From the NCBI RefSeq assembly GCF_000731315.1, contig NZ_HG938353.1, positions 3,348,001 to 3,412,000 on the forward strand: a DNA stretch of 64,000 bases, given 5' to 3'. Each line of letters begins with the position of its first letter. Positions within the stretch are counted from its first letter, which is position 1. Source of the DNA: Neorhizobium galegae bv. orientalis str. HAMBI 540. GTDB taxonomy: Bacteria; Pseudomonadota; Alphaproteobacteria; Rhizobiales; Rhizobiaceae. The translations under genes were made by a program, and so were the position numbers. Under the pieces are notes generated by a model, which saw nothing but the letters and a program-made list of their open reading frames with translations, was not told the DNA's origin and made no database searches. This document shows, one piece after another, positions 1 through 7,603 of this stretch.

Positions 1-2
1 TC

Positions 3-158
3 GCCGTCGGTAAGGGTGTCCAGCTCGTGGCGGGGGAGCCGGTTGCAAGCGCCATCAACTTCGTGTTGATCGGCATCGCCAGCGCCTATATCGCCCTGCG
101 CTGGAACCTGTTCGATGCCCGTTCGCTGCTTCAGCGTTTTTATCCGCGACGGGGCTAG
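3..158 (+). CDS. C-terminal end of a membrane protein (partial)
   Basis: Only the last 51 codons are in the window; the reading frame starts at base 3 and stops with TAG at 156-158. The visible part has one clear hydrophobic segment (INFVLIGIASAYIAL) followed by a short basic tail ending in FYPRRG, so it is an integral inner-membrane protein with its C-terminus probably in the cytoplasm. Because it lies beside a glycosyltransferase gene, a polysaccharide flippase or polymerase is possible, but too little is visible to name a family. Its stop codon overlaps the stop codon of the convergent glycosyltransferase by two bases. Confidence 0.6.
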   Translation, partial: AVGKGVQLVAGEPVASAINFVLIGIASAYIALRWNLFDARSLLQRFYPRRG

Positions 159-1270
159 CCGGCCTCGGAGCGCAGGAAATTCGTATACCGCTCCAGCATC
201 AGCTCCCGGCTGTGATGCTCGCGATGCAATCGCGCGAAATCGCTGCGAAGCTGCGCGTCCGGATAATTCGCAGCGAGGTCCTTGACCGCATCGGCAAGAC
301 CGGTCGCATCGCAGGGCGGATGGAACCGCGTCATGGATACGTTTTCATGCTCGTCGCCGATGCAAAGCACCTCGCGCAGAACCGGGAGATCGGACGCAAC
401 AACCGGCAGCCCCGCCATCGAAGCCTCGACCCCTGCAAGGCCGAAAGTCTCCCAGATCGAGGGAAACACATAGATATTGCCGGTCGTGAGGATGTCACCG
501 AGTTCATCCCGATCGATGGAGCCCACCAGATGGACGCGTTCAGCCACATCGAGGGCGCGCGCTTTGTCTTCAAGCGCCGCGCGGTTGGGGCCATCACCGG
601 CGATGATCAGATGCATTCCCGGCAGCAGCCGGAGCGCCTCCACCAATACGCCATGATCTTTCTGATCCACCAGCCTGCCGGTCGCGACCAGCAAGAATGC
701 GTCCGGCGCAATGGAAAGGCGCTGCCGCCAGTCGACCGCTGCACGCGCCGGCGGAATGGGATCGACACCGTGCGGGATCAGAATGAAACGCCGCCGGTAG
801 GCGGCCGGCCATTTGCCGAACGAAGCGCTGGTCGATACGGAATTGGATACGAAATGGGTGAAGATTCCCGTCGAGCCGAACAGCCAGTCGAGTGCCTTCC
901 AATGCCGGCGAATACCCTCGGGCGCTGCGGTGTGATGGGCAGCGCGCACGGGCACCCGGCCGAGAAAGCCAAGGAATCCGCCAAAGACCGAAGCCGCAGC
1001 CTGGTAGGTGAATATCGCGTCGTACTTTCGGGAGAGGATGGCCCATGCGAGGCGCGCAAGATTGCGAAGCGTGGCGACCGTCCCGTGACCGGTATCGAGA
1101 GACAGGGTCTGCACGTCGAAACCGCGGGCATGCAATCCGGTTTCGACCATCTGCACAAGTGTCCGAACGCCACCCATCTTGTCATGGGTGACGAGCTGGA
1201 GGATCCGCATCCCCGAAGGATTTAGCGTATCGGCAGCTTCTGGAAAAGCGGAGCTGAATTCGTGCCTCAT
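155..1270 (-). CDS. GT4-family glycosyltransferase
   Basis: A retaining GT-B fold glycosyltransferase that transfers a sugar from a nucleotide-sugar donor to a cytoplasmic acceptor, probably in exopolysaccharide or lipopolysaccharide synthesis. The N-terminal acceptor domain begins RILQLVTHDKMGG around residue 22. The C-terminal donor-binding domain has the typical GRLVDQKD strand near residue 198, IIAGDGPN, and the SIWETFGLAGVEA stretch near residue 275 that holds the EX7E-type glutamates. The natural start may be the ATG at 1210 (MRILQLV), where the family homology begins; neither start has a strong ribosome-binding site. Acceptor and donor cannot be read from the sequence. Confidence 0.88.
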   Translation of the reverse strand: MRHEFSSAFPEAADTLNPSGMRILQLVTHDKMGGVRTLVQMVETGLHARGFDVQTLSLDTGHGTVATLRNLARLAWAILSRKYDAIFTYQAAASVFGGFLGFLGRVPVRAAHHTAAPEGIRRHWKALDWLFGSTGIFTHFVSNSVSTSASFGKWPAAYRRRFILIPHGVDPIPPARAAVDWRQRLSIAPDAFLLVATGRLVDQKDHGVLVEALRLLPGMHLIIAGDGPNRAALEDKARALDVAERVHLVGSIDRDELGDILTTGNIYVFPSIWETFGLAGVEASMAGLPVVASDLPVLREVLCIGDEHENVSMTRFHPPCDATGLADAVKDLAANYPDAQLRSDFARLHREHHSRELMLERYTNFLRSEAG

Positions 1271-1408
1271 GACCGGAACCTAGGGCTGAAATCTTAAAAT
1301 CTGTGAAGAGAGATCATTCACATTCCTTCTATCCGATTTTTTCGCGGATCAAAAACTCTCCTGCGCGGTTTTGCCTGATGAGCAAAACAGAAACAGGAGG
1401 CAGATCCC

Positions 1409-1624
1409 ATGGCCAAAGCCAGTTCGAAACGGATGGGCGCAGGAACGCAGGGAAAAAGCAGCGGCAACGGCGCCATGACGGACATCGACAAGAGGACTCT
1501 TCCTGAAAACAAAGTGCTGTCAAACCGCGACAAGGCGCAGCATTCGAGGGAACGCGGACTGGACAGCAAAATGGTACAGACCGAGCAGTTTCACGATCAC
1601 GAGTCGAATCATCTTAGCGACTGA
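1409..1624 (+). CDS. Small hydrophilic protein, unknown function
   Basis: A 71-residue, highly charged, glycine- and serine-rich protein with no membrane segment, no cysteine and no recognisable domain; probably largely disordered. It is taken as real because a full AGGAGG ribosome-binding site lies 8 bases upstream of the ATG and because it sits among other short stress-type genes. A GGAAC at 1275-1279 upstream lacks a fitting -10 element, so an EcfG promoter is not claimed here. No function is proposed. Confidence 0.72.
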   Translation: MAKASSKRMGAGTQGKSSGNGAMTDIDKRTLPENKVLSNRDKAQHSRERGLDSKMVQTEQFHDHESNHLSD

Positions 1625-1805
1625 AAAAGCACCTATATTCACGACTGCTTGAAAAAGATTTTAAGCCCTGACAGCCGGCGCCATTCAGCTTTCCGGCCCT
1701 TGCAAAGTGGAAGAGAAGTAGTAATCTTTGGCTATCGTCGGCAAAGGAAAGATCGCGCGCTGGCGATAGGAAGCGCTTTCGCCGCGATTTGGGGAGGCTG
1801 AAAAT

Positions 1806-2021
1806 ATGAACGCAGCAATCCTGACCAATACTTTCGAACCCACGGAATTGGCATTCCTTCAACGCTTGTTCGACGAAATCTGTGCAGAGCGTGGACTTGC
1901 CGGCGGCAGCCTCGCCGCAAACAATCTCGCAGCACAGATGATTCAGCTTTATCAACAGGGTGTGCGCGACCCACGAGATCTGCAGGTCCATCTGGACCCG
2001 GATGCACCCTTAAGAACCTGA
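1806..2021 (+). CDS. Small protein, unknown function
   Basis: A 71-residue soluble protein, predicted mostly helical, with a run of hydrophobic and acidic residues (LAFLQRLFDEICAERGL) followed by AAQMIQLYQQGVRD. Its start is supported by GGGAGG about 9 bases upstream of the ATG. I recognise the general look of a conserved rhizobial small protein but cannot name a family or role. It has its own upstream region of about 180 bases, so it is probably transcribed separately from the preceding small gene. Confidence 0.7.
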   Translation: MNAAILTNTFEPTELAFLQRLFDEICAERGLAGGSLAANNLAAQMIQLYQQGVRDPRDLQVHLDPDAPLRT

Positions 2022-2078
2022 CATCGCGTGACAGCCGCCGTCGCAGCGGCTGGCATTCTTCACCTTCAGCGCTTCACA

Positions 2079-2591
2079 CTATCTCTTGGCCATCAGGTCC
2101 CGCTCGTCCCGCATCAGGAATACGCGGGTGATGGCATCAAGATTGGCTTCCAGCCAGTCCGCCATAGCGATCTCTTCGTCCAGAATGCGTTCGAAGACGG
2201 TCTTTGCTTCCATTTCATCGAGTTCGTCGGCCGCTGCAATCAGAACCCTGTAGCTGGCGATCTCCATGTGTTCGAAGGCATAACTTGCCATCGCTCCCTT
2301 GACCACCTCGTCGCTGGTCAACATGCCGCCGACGCCCTGTGCCTTGGCCGCCAGCTTGGCCGCCATGTCCTTGAGCGCCAAAGCGCTGCCGGTTCCCGAA
2401 AATTGATCCAGCAGCGCCTTCAGCGCCTGGGCGTGTTTCTCCGTCTCATGTAGGTGCCGGACGATCCTGGCCCTGAGGTCCGGATAGCTCTCGATCCGCT
2501 TGGATTGAGCGAAGAGCGTGACGATTGCCTGTTCCTCCATGGCATGCGCCGCACGCAGCCAGGCAAGGAAGTTGTCTCGGGCATGGGTCAT
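2079..2591 (-). CDS. DUF892 ferritin-like protein (YciE/YciF type)
   Basis: A 170-residue four-helix-bundle protein of the ferritin-like DUF892 family. Family members such as E. coli YciE/YciF are stress-induced; iron binding is presumed from the fold, and no enzymatic reaction is established. Visible ligand-type residues are EEQ near the N-terminus, LHETEKH in helix 2, AFEHMEIASY in helix 3 and DEEIAMADWL in helix 4, the usual E/EXXH pattern. The start at 2591 (MTHARDNF) is chosen over one 26 codons further up because GAGGAGAAGCGA immediately precedes it. A GGAAC-N16-GGTT promoter lies upstream on the same strand, consistent with general stress control. Confidence 0.85.
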   Translation of the reverse strand: MTHARDNFLAWLRAAHAMEEQAIVTLFAQSKRIESYPDLRARIVRHLHETEKHAQALKALLDQFSGTGSALALKDMAAKLAAKAQGVGGMLTSDEVVKGAMASYAFEHMEIASYRVLIAAADELDEMEAKTVFERILDEEIAMADWLEANLDAITRVFLMRDERDLMAKR

Positions 2592-2654
2592 TCGCTTCTC
2601 CTCGCAAATCGGTAGCCCCCTGGAACGCGGATGAATGGCAGGATGGCCGGATTC

Positions 2655-2679
2655 AACCCCTGAAAGCATCCGAAGTTCC
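2655..2679 (-). promoter_or_regulatory. EcfG/RpoE2-type promoter for the DUF892 gene
   Basis: On the minus strand GGAAC (2679-2675), 16 bases, then GGTT (2658-2655). The published consensus for the alphaproteobacterial general-stress sigma factor is GGAAC, 16-17 bases, CGTT (equivalently GGAAC-N18/19-TT in Sinorhizobium), so only the first base of the -10 differs. It lies about 65 bases upstream of the start codon. Confidence 0.6.
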
Positions 2680-2697
2680 TCTTCGCCTCAACGCGTC

Positions 2698-2722
2698 GGA
2701 ACATTTGCTCCATTCACGAATT
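2698..2722 (+). promoter_or_regulatory. EcfG/RpoE2-type promoter for the small membrane protein at 2759
   Basis: GGAAC at 2698-2702, 18 bases, then TT at 2721-2722, matching the looser RpoE2 consensus; the -10 reads AATT rather than CGTT, so this is weaker than its divergent partner at 2655-2679. It lies 37 bases upstream of the ATG. Confidence 0.42.
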
Positions 2723-2758
2723 GTCCGGCGATAGCTTCACGAGCCTGGAGGCGAGGTC

Positions 2759-2965
2759 ATGTCACGCGAGACGAGGGCAAATTCGATCATCGGAGGCATT
2801 ATTATAGTGCTCCTCTTGATGGCTGTCGGCTATTATTTCACCGGCACGTCGGATAATACGGCACAGGCGCCGACACCTCCGGCGACGAACGATACCGCGC
2901 AGAAGCTGGCACCAGCACCGGCTCTCGGCACGGATCCGACGAGCACCGGTTCCACCAACCGGTAG
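2759..2965 (+). CDS. Small single-pass membrane protein
   Basis: A 68-residue protein with an N-terminal transmembrane segment (SIIGGIIIVLLLMAVGYYF, residues about 9-27) and a tail rich in proline, threonine and alanine that is probably disordered and periplasmic. GGAGGCGAGG stands just before the ATG. It is the first of three consecutive very short genes on this strand in a region that appears to be under general-stress control. No family with a known function is recognised. Confidence 0.75.
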   Translation: MSRETRANSIIGGIIIVLLLMAVGYYFTGTSDNTAQAPTPPATNDTAQKLAPAPALGTDPTSTGSTNR

Positions 2966-2977
2966 GGTAATTCGCGA

Positions 2978-3002
2978 GGAACAATCGCCATGCCGGGCGG
3001 TT
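2978..3002 (+). promoter_or_regulatory. EcfG/RpoE2-type promoter for the proline-rich protein
   Basis: GGAAC at 2978-2982, 16 bases, GGTT at 2999-3002. The downstream start codon at 3029 is 27 bases away. The position argues against the longer reading that would begin at 2990, inside the promoter. Confidence 0.6.
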
Positions 3003-3028
3003 GTGGAATGAGTAACAGGGAGTTTTCC

Positions 3029-3211
3029 ATGATACCCGATCCTCGCGAACCCAGCGAACGGCCGCCTATGCCGGCTCCTGTTTGGAAACCGGAACCCCCG
3101 ATCGGCGAACCGGAACCGGACCGGCTGCCGGACGAGACGCCGCTGCCCAATCCGGATGAAAATCCCAATCCGCCAGTCTATATGCCGCCCGGCAACCTGG
3201 CTTTCAGTTGA
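3029..3211 (+). CDS. Small proline-rich acidic protein
   Basis: A 60-residue protein with about one third proline and many glutamate and aspartate residues (PEPPIGEPEPDRLPDETP), certainly disordered, without signal peptide or membrane segment. The ATG at 3029 is preceded by AGGGAG at a good distance and by a stress-type promoter 27 bases upstream; ATG codons in frame at 2990 and 3008 lack a ribosome-binding site. Function unknown. Proline-rich spacers of this kind could be cell-wall spanning or protein-binding, but nothing here decides. Confidence 0.65.
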   Translation: MIPDPREPSERPPMPAPVWKPEPPIGEPEPDRLPDETPLPNPDENPNPPVYMPPGNLAFS

Positions 3212-3218
3212 AGAGGTA

Positions 3219-3237
3219 CCGGCGCCAAAAGCGCCGG
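3219..3237 (+). other. Intercistronic hairpin
   Basis: A perfect 7-bp stem (CCGGCGC / GCGCCGG) with a CAAAA loop, between the stop at 3211 and the ATG at 3248. No T-run follows, so it is not a classical terminator; it may be a processing or stability element or may limit translation of the next gene. Confidence 0.5.
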
Positions 3238-3247
3238 CAGATCGACC

Positions 3248-3451
3248 ATGAACATCCATAGCCAAACGCGTTCAGACCGTAGAGAAATGCAGGGCGAGAA
3301 TAGCCAGAGACAGATGGCGGGCGGGCTTTGGAAACTGCTGAGCGCCGCAATTCTCATCCTCCTCGGGCTCATCGTCGCGATGGAGGCATTGGGAGACGGC
3401 AACAACGGTTTCGTTGCCCCCAATCCAGCTCAGCAGACAGTTCTCGAATAA
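3248..3451 (+). CDS. Small single-pass membrane protein
   Basis: A 67-residue protein with a basic N-terminal third and one membrane segment (LLSAAILILLGLIVAMEAL, residues about 30-48), then a short polar tail. The start is uncertain: no clear ribosome-binding site stands before the ATG at 3248, and in-frame ATGs at 3287 and 3314 would still keep the whole membrane segment. It is 36 bases downstream of the proline-rich gene and could be co-transcribed with it. No function can be proposed. Confidence 0.58.
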   Translation: MNIHSQTRSDRREMQGENSQRQMAGGLWKLLSAAILILLGLIVAMEALGDGNNGFVAPNPAQQTVLE

Positions 3452-3496
3452 CGCCTCACCTTGCATCCCCCCGGGTCGGCACATGAACTCGACCTT

Positions 3497-3522
3497 GGAA
3501 CAAAGGGTAAAATCCGCGCGTT
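3497..3522 (+). promoter_or_regulatory. EcfG/RpoE2-type promoter for the phospholipase D gene
   Basis: GGAAC at 3497-3501, 17 bases, CGTT at 3519-3522: an exact match to the consensus. Transcription would start near 3529, about 24 bases before the chosen GTG. Confidence 0.7.
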
Positions 3523-3552
3523 CATCTGTCATCCTATGACGAGGTGGCGCAG

Positions 3553-5058
3553 GTGGACGCAACGACGCAATCACTCCAGACCCTAAAAACGTCATTCGTG
3601 TTCGACCCGATCATCCGACCGGGCCGCAACGCGTGGCGTAGCGCGAGGGCGAAAAAGCTCGCCTTTCTGATCGATGCCGACGACTATTACCGCCGACTGG
3701 ATCAGGTGCTGAGGCAGGCGGAACATTCGGTCTTCATCATCGGCTGGGATTTCAATCCCGACATTCTCCTTCTTCCTCGCGGTCCGGACGGAGAGACCCT
3801 CGGCGCGCTGCTGCACAGGATGGTCGAGGAAAAACCTTCGCTTGAAATCCGCATCCTGGTCTGGGGCATGGGCCCGGTCTACTCCGGCAAGAGCCTGAAG
3901 ATGTTCGGCAGGATGGGCTGGAACGATCATCCGCGCATTTTCCTGCATTTCGATTTCGATCATCCGCTGCGCGCCAGCCATCACCAGAAAATCGTCGTGA
4001 TCGACGACGGGACAGCCTTCCTCGGCGGCATCGACCTGACCGCCCGTCGCTGGGACGACCGCAGCCACGCAATAGTCAACCCGCTTCGCCGGGCTCCGGA
4101 CGGAACCGCCTATGGCCCCGTCCACGACATGCAAGCGATCGTGACCGGTGATACGGCAAAGCTGATCGGCGATGTCGCCCGCCGCCGGTGGAAGAAGGCG
4201 ACCCGAGAAACGCTTGCGCCACTTGATACGCACAGCGCGCCTCCCTGGCCAGCAGACCTGGAGCCGGCGTTGACCGACTGCAACACCGGTCTGGCGCTGA
4301 CTGAAGCGTGGAAATGGAAGGGCCGCCGCGGCCACCGCGAGGCGATCCGGCTGACCCACGACGCGCTGAAGGCGGCAAAAAGCCACCTCTATATCGAGAC
4401 CCAGTATCTCGCCTCCTTCGGCGTGGCGCGGACGCTTGCCAGACAGTTGAGGAAAGCAGACGGCCCTGAAATCCTCGTGATCGTCACGCGCGAATCCCAC
4501 GGCTTCCTGGAAAAGCTGATGATGGGCCACAACCGCAACCGGCTGATCCGCCGCCTGAAGCGCGCGGATCGTTATGGACGGCTGCGGGTTTTCTATGCCG
4601 TGGTTTCCGACGGCGACGGCAGGGAGCAGGAGATCATCGTTCACTCCAAACTGATCATCGTCGACGACCGGTTCGTGCGCGTCGGCTCTTCCAATCTCAA
4701 CAATCGCTCGGAAGGCCTGGACACGGAGGCGGACCTTGCGATCGAAACCTCTCAACCGGCGGGCCGACAGGCGATCGCGGCACTGCGCAACGAGCTGATC
4801 GCCGAACACCTCGATGCCCAACCGGCGGAAGTTGCGCGGATCATCGCGGAAACCGGCTCCATGCTGGCGGCCGTCGATCGGCTGAACGTCAAGTCCCGCG
4901 GCCTGCGGAGCTACCACGTCGATACGGAAAAAGGCGAAACCGCATCCCTCGTCGGCACGGGGATCATCGATCCGAAACAGCCCTTTTGGCCGATCCCGGA
5001 AATCAAGATCGGTTTCCGGCGGCTTTTCGCCCGCCTGTCACATTACCGTCTGCTCTAG
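3553..5058 (+). CDS. Phospholipase D / cardiolipin synthase-like protein
   Basis: A 501-residue enzyme with two HKD phosphodiesterase motifs: HHQKIVVIDD with its histidine near residue 143 and HSKLIIVDD near residue 364, each followed by the expected GG/GSSN turn. Such enzymes hydrolyse or transfer phosphatidyl groups; ClsB (YbhO) of E. coli, a cardiolipin synthase, is the counterpart in a neighbourhood with YbhN and YbhP, as here. There is no N-terminal membrane segment. The GTG at 3553 is chosen because GAGG stands 8 bases before it; a GTG at 3544 is also in frame. The 3' end overlaps the convergent ybhN-like gene by 21 bases. Whether it makes cardiolipin or degrades phospholipid is not decided by sequence. 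Confidence 0.88.
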   Translation: MDATTQSLQTLKTSFVFDPIIRPGRNAWRSARAKKLAFLIDADDYYRRLDQVLRQAEHSVFIIGWDFNPDILLLPRGPDGETLGALLHRMVEEKPSLEIRILVWGMGPVYSGKSLKMFGRMGWNDHPRIFLHFDFDHPLRASHHQKIVVIDDGTAFLGGIDLTARRWDDRSHAIVNPLRRAPDGTAYGPVHDMQAIVTGDTAKLIGDVARRRWKKATRETLAPLDTHSAPPWPADLEPALTDCNTGLALTEAWKWKGRRGHREAIRLTHDALKAAKSHLYIETQYLASFGVARTLARQLRKADGPEILVIVTRESHGFLEKLMMGHNRNRLIRRLKRADRYGRLRVFYAVVSDGDGREQEIIVHSKLIIVDDRFVRVGSSNLNNRSEGLDTEADLAIETSQPAGRQAIAALRNELIAEHLDAQPAEVARIIAETGSMLAAVDRLNVKSRGLRSYHVDTEKGETASLVGTGIIDPKQPFWPIPEIKIGFRRLFARLSHYRLL

Positions 5059-5979
5059 GAACCTGCCGCCCCGATGACGATAATAGGCCTCGGTGACGAG
5101 CAGCATCGGCACACCGACCGTGAGCGGCACGAAAAAATAGAGCACGCGGAAGGCGACCAGTGCACCGATCGACGCGGATGTCGGCAGGATCCCGAGCATC
5201 GTCGCCTCCAGCACGCCGAGCCCGCCCGGCACATGGCTGATCAGCGCGGCCAGGTTGGCGGTGACGTAGGCGCTGGCCACATCCAGGTAACCGGCATCGG
5301 TAAAGCTCGCCAGAAGCTGCTGGATGGACGCCGCGACGCAGGCGAAGTTCAGCGTGCCGATGGCGACCTGGCCGAGCGCGAGCTGTATCGCCGGCGGTTC
5401 GAAACGCCAGCTGCGCACGACGAGCGGGCGACGCACGAAGGCGCAGACCATGAGATGGGTGGCGGGACCGGCGAGGCAGAGCAAGCCGACCGTCAGCCGT
5501 GCCGTGCGGTCGAGGCCCAGCAGGTCCACCGTGTCACCGGGCTGGAGCAGCAACGCCAGTCCGGCGAGCGTTCCAAGACCGAGGCCGACGGTCACCCCGC
5601 AGAACACTATGACCTTGGCAATGTCCTCTCCAGTCAGGCCCCAGCGCGTGTAGAACCGGTAGCGCACGGCGCCGCTGCTGAGCGCGGAAAGCCCGACATT
5701 GTGACCGATCGACAGAGCCGTGAAGGACGCGAGCGAGGTCTGGCGCAAGAGAAGCGGCTTGCCCGCATACCGCACCGCAAGCGCATCGAACCCACCAAGG
5801 CAGAGATAGGAGAGGATGACGAAAAAGAAGGCAGTCGCCAGCCGCAAACCGGCGATCGACCGGACCGATTCCTCGATCTCGTCGACCGTGTAGCGACCGA
5901 GACTGCGATAGACGAGGAAGGCCGCCAGGCAGATCGCAACGCCGATCAGAAACTTGAGCAGATGGCGTCTGGCGATCAT
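5038..5979 (-). CDS. YbhN-type membrane protein (lysylphosphatidylglycerol synthetase TM family)
   Basis: A 313-residue polytopic inner-membrane protein of the LPG-synthase transmembrane / UPF0104 family, with about seven to eight hydrophobic segments and the family signature ISHVPGGLGVLEA near residue 250. There is no soluble aminoacyl-transferase domain, so it resembles the stand-alone YbhN, whose family includes lipid flippase domains. The ATG at 5979 is preceded by GAGAGGG; longer readings have no such site. It is divergent from the YbhP-like gene, with which it shares an overlapping bidirectional stress promoter, and convergent with the phospholipase D gene. A role in moving or modifying anionic phospholipids is an inference from the partners. 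Confidence 0.85.
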   Translation of the reverse strand: MIARRHLLKFLIGVAICLAAFLVYRSLGRYTVDEIEESVRSIAGLRLATAFFFVILSYLCLGGFDALAVRYAGKPLLLRQTSLASFTALSIGHNVGLSALSSGAVRYRFYTRWGLTGEDIAKVIVFCGVTVGLGLGTLAGLALLLQPGDTVDLLGLDRTARLTVGLLCLAGPATHLMVCAFVRRPLVVRSWRFEPPAIQLALGQVAIGTLNFACVAASIQQLLASFTDAGYLDVASAYVTANLAALISHVPGGLGVLEATMLGILPTSASIGALVAFRVLYFFVPLTVGVPMLLVTEAYYRHRGGRFLEQTVM

Positions 5980-6010
5980 GGTCCCTCTCGTAAACGGCTG
6001 TATAACAATG

Positions 6011-6037
6011 GGAACGAAACTGGGCCCGAGGTGTTCC
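6011..6037. promoter_or_regulatory. Overlapping divergent EcfG/RpoE2-type promoters
   Basis: Plus strand: GGAAC 6011-6015, 16 bases, TGTT 6032-6035. Minus strand: GGAAC 6037-6033, 16 bases, CGTT 6016-6013, an exact consensus match. The -35 of each direction overlaps the -10 of the other, so one 27-bp segment could serve the ybhN-like gene and the YbhP-like gene. The plus-strand start codon at 6045 lies only 10 bases beyond its -10, implying a nearly leaderless message. Confidence 0.62.
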
Positions 6038-6044
6038 CAGCGCC

Positions 6045-6824
6045 ATGACGGATCAGATATTGCCAGCCGAGGCCGGCCCCGCCCCGGCCCAGCCTTTGAA
6101 GACAAGGCATCGCCTGAGAATCTTGAGCTATAATGTGCACAGCTGCATCGGTACCGATCGCCGGCTCGACCCCGCCCGGGTGGCAGAGGTCATCGCGGCC
6201 CTGGAACCGGATATCATCGGATTGCAGGAATTGGATGTCGGCCGCAGCCGCACCGGCGGGATAGATCAGGCGCATGCGATCGCCTCTCTTCTGCGGATGG
6301 AATTCCATTTCCACGCAGCGCTCAACGTCGCCGAAGAGCGTTATGGCGATGCGATCCTGACCGCCCTGCCGGCAAGAATGATCAAGGGTGCCGGCCTGCC
6401 CTCGCATGGCGAACAGCGCGGGGCGGTCTGGGTGGAAATAGAGGTCGGGGAGCACAAGCTGCAGGTCTTCAATACCCATCTCGGCCTGCTGGGCGGCGAC
6501 CGGATGCGCCAGATCGGCGAAATTCTAGGCCCAGTTTGGATGGGCGCACCGGATTGCCAAGGCAAGCCGAAGATCCTGATCGGCGATTTCAACGCCACGC
6601 CTGTGACCGCGACCTACAAGGCCGTCGCCCGTCAGATGGCGGACGCGCCGCTTGTCAGCGGGGGACGGCCCAAAGCCACTTTCCCGTCGCGTCTGCCGCT
6701 TTTGAGGATCGACCACGTCTTCGTCTCCAGCGAAGTCACGCCGATTGCGACGCAGGTCGTATCGACCCCGCTTTCCCGCCGGGCCTCCGATCATCTGCCG
6801 CTTCTGGTCACTGTCGAACTTTGA
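6045..6824 (+). CDS. Endonuclease/exonuclease/phosphatase family protein (YbhP-like)
   Basis: A 259-residue metal-dependent phosphodiesterase of the DNase I-like fold. Family motifs in order: LSYNVHSC near residue 27, GLQELD near 60 (metal-binding glutamate), NTHLG near 142, GDFNATP near 182 (catalytic Asp/Asn) and the C-terminal SDHLPL with the catalytic histidine. There is no signal peptide. In E. coli the homologue YbhP lies with YbhN and ClsB; the same three families are adjacent here but with the middle gene inverted. The substrate is unknown: a phospholipid headgroup or a nucleic acid are both possible. No strong ribosome-binding site is seen, in line with the very short leader implied by the promoter. 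Confidence 0.85.
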   Translation: MTDQILPAEAGPAPAQPLKTRHRLRILSYNVHSCIGTDRRLDPARVAEVIAALEPDIIGLQELDVGRSRTGGIDQAHAIASLLRMEFHFHAALNVAEERYGDAILTALPARMIKGAGLPSHGEQRGAVWVEIEVGEHKLQVFNTHLGLLGGDRMRQIGEILGPVWMGAPDCQGKPKILIGDFNATPVTATYKAVARQMADAPLVSGGRPKATFPSRLPLLRIDHVFVSSEVTPIATQVVSTPLSRRASDHLPLLVTVEL

Positions 6825-6827
6825 TCC

Positions 6828-7511
6828 TCAATGGCTCAGGGTGCGGCTGAGCCGGTGAGCCTCCTTCAGAAGGCGCACCACGTCCTGGTCGGTCGTCTCC
6901 CTGAAGTCGCCGTAGTGCAGACTGACGGCTTCCATGCGCTCCGGCGCCGACAGGCAGACGATGTCGTCCACCTCCTCCTGCAGTGATTCCAGCAATAGAC
7001 GCGGCGCGACCGGCACCGCGATCCGGATCGACGCTACACCCATGTCTTTCAGCGCATGGATGCCGGCGCGGATCGAAACGCCGTTTGCAATACCATCATC
7101 GACGAGAATGATGTCGCGACCCGTATGATCATGCTCGCTCGGCTCGTCCTCGCCGAAATACATCCGATGTCGGCGCTCGATTTCTGCGAGCTGATGTTCG
7201 CGCTCGGCCGCAAGATAGCCCGGCGGCACATGGAAACGGCGAGCGGCATCCTCATCGACGATCACATGCGGCTCACGCCCATCCACGACAGCGCCGATGC
7301 CGTATTCGGGATGACCGGGCGCGCCGATCTTGCGGACGATGAGAAGATCGAGCGGCAGGCCGAGCCGCTGGGCGACTTCGAAGGCCACGGGCACGCCGCC
7401 ACGCGGCAGCGCCATCAGGATCGGATCCGGCGGCATCGCCGCCTGCATGGCTTCCGCCAATTGCCTTCCGGCGTCCTCGCGATCGATAAAGGTTGGGCTT
7501 AGACCGAACAT
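6828..7511 (-). CDS. Phosphoribosyltransferase family protein
   Basis: A 227-residue type I phosphoribosyltransferase-fold protein with the PRPP-binding loop IILVDDGIANG near residue 127 (two acidic residues followed by small residues) and an N-terminal LPRGGVPVAFEVA segment. This is the stand-alone family (COG1926 type) often next to stress genes, not a recognised purine or pyrimidine salvage enzyme; the base substrate is unknown. The ATG at 7511 has GGGAGGATGAT directly upstream, which decides against a start 12 codons earlier. Its stop is 3 bases from the convergent YbhP-like stop. A weak stress-type promoter lies about 100 bases upstream. Confidence 0.85.
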   Translation of the reverse strand: MFGLSPTFIDREDAGRQLAEAMQAAMPPDPILMALPRGGVPVAFEVAQRLGLPLDLLIVRKIGAPGHPEYGIGAVVDGREPHVIVDEDAARRFHVPPGYLAAEREHQLAEIERRHRMYFGEDEPSEHDHTGRDIILVDDGIANGVSIRAGIHALKDMGVASIRIAVPVAPRLLLESLQEEVDDIVCLSAPERMEAVSLHYGDFRETTDQDVVRLLKEAHRLSRTLSH

Positions 7512-7603
7512 ATCATCCTCCCAGGATGGTGCGACGACGCCTGCCACCGCACGTGGTTCTTATGCCAGCCCGACTGCATCATATCACCAGCCGGACGTCC
7601 GAC

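Noticed and set aside
1275..1299. GGAAC upstream of the small gene at 1409
   Set aside because: At spacings of 16-19 bases there is no GTT or TT, so it does not make an EcfG promoter.
3537..3590. Short overlapping frame before the phospholipase D start (possible leader peptide)
   Set aside because: Sixteen arginine-rich codons overlap the real start but have no ribosome-binding site or attenuator structure nearby.
3592..4917. Long minus-strand open frame opposite the phospholipase D gene
   Set aside because: Typical antisense shadow in high-G+C DNA; no family resemblance, and the plus strand encodes both HKD motifs.
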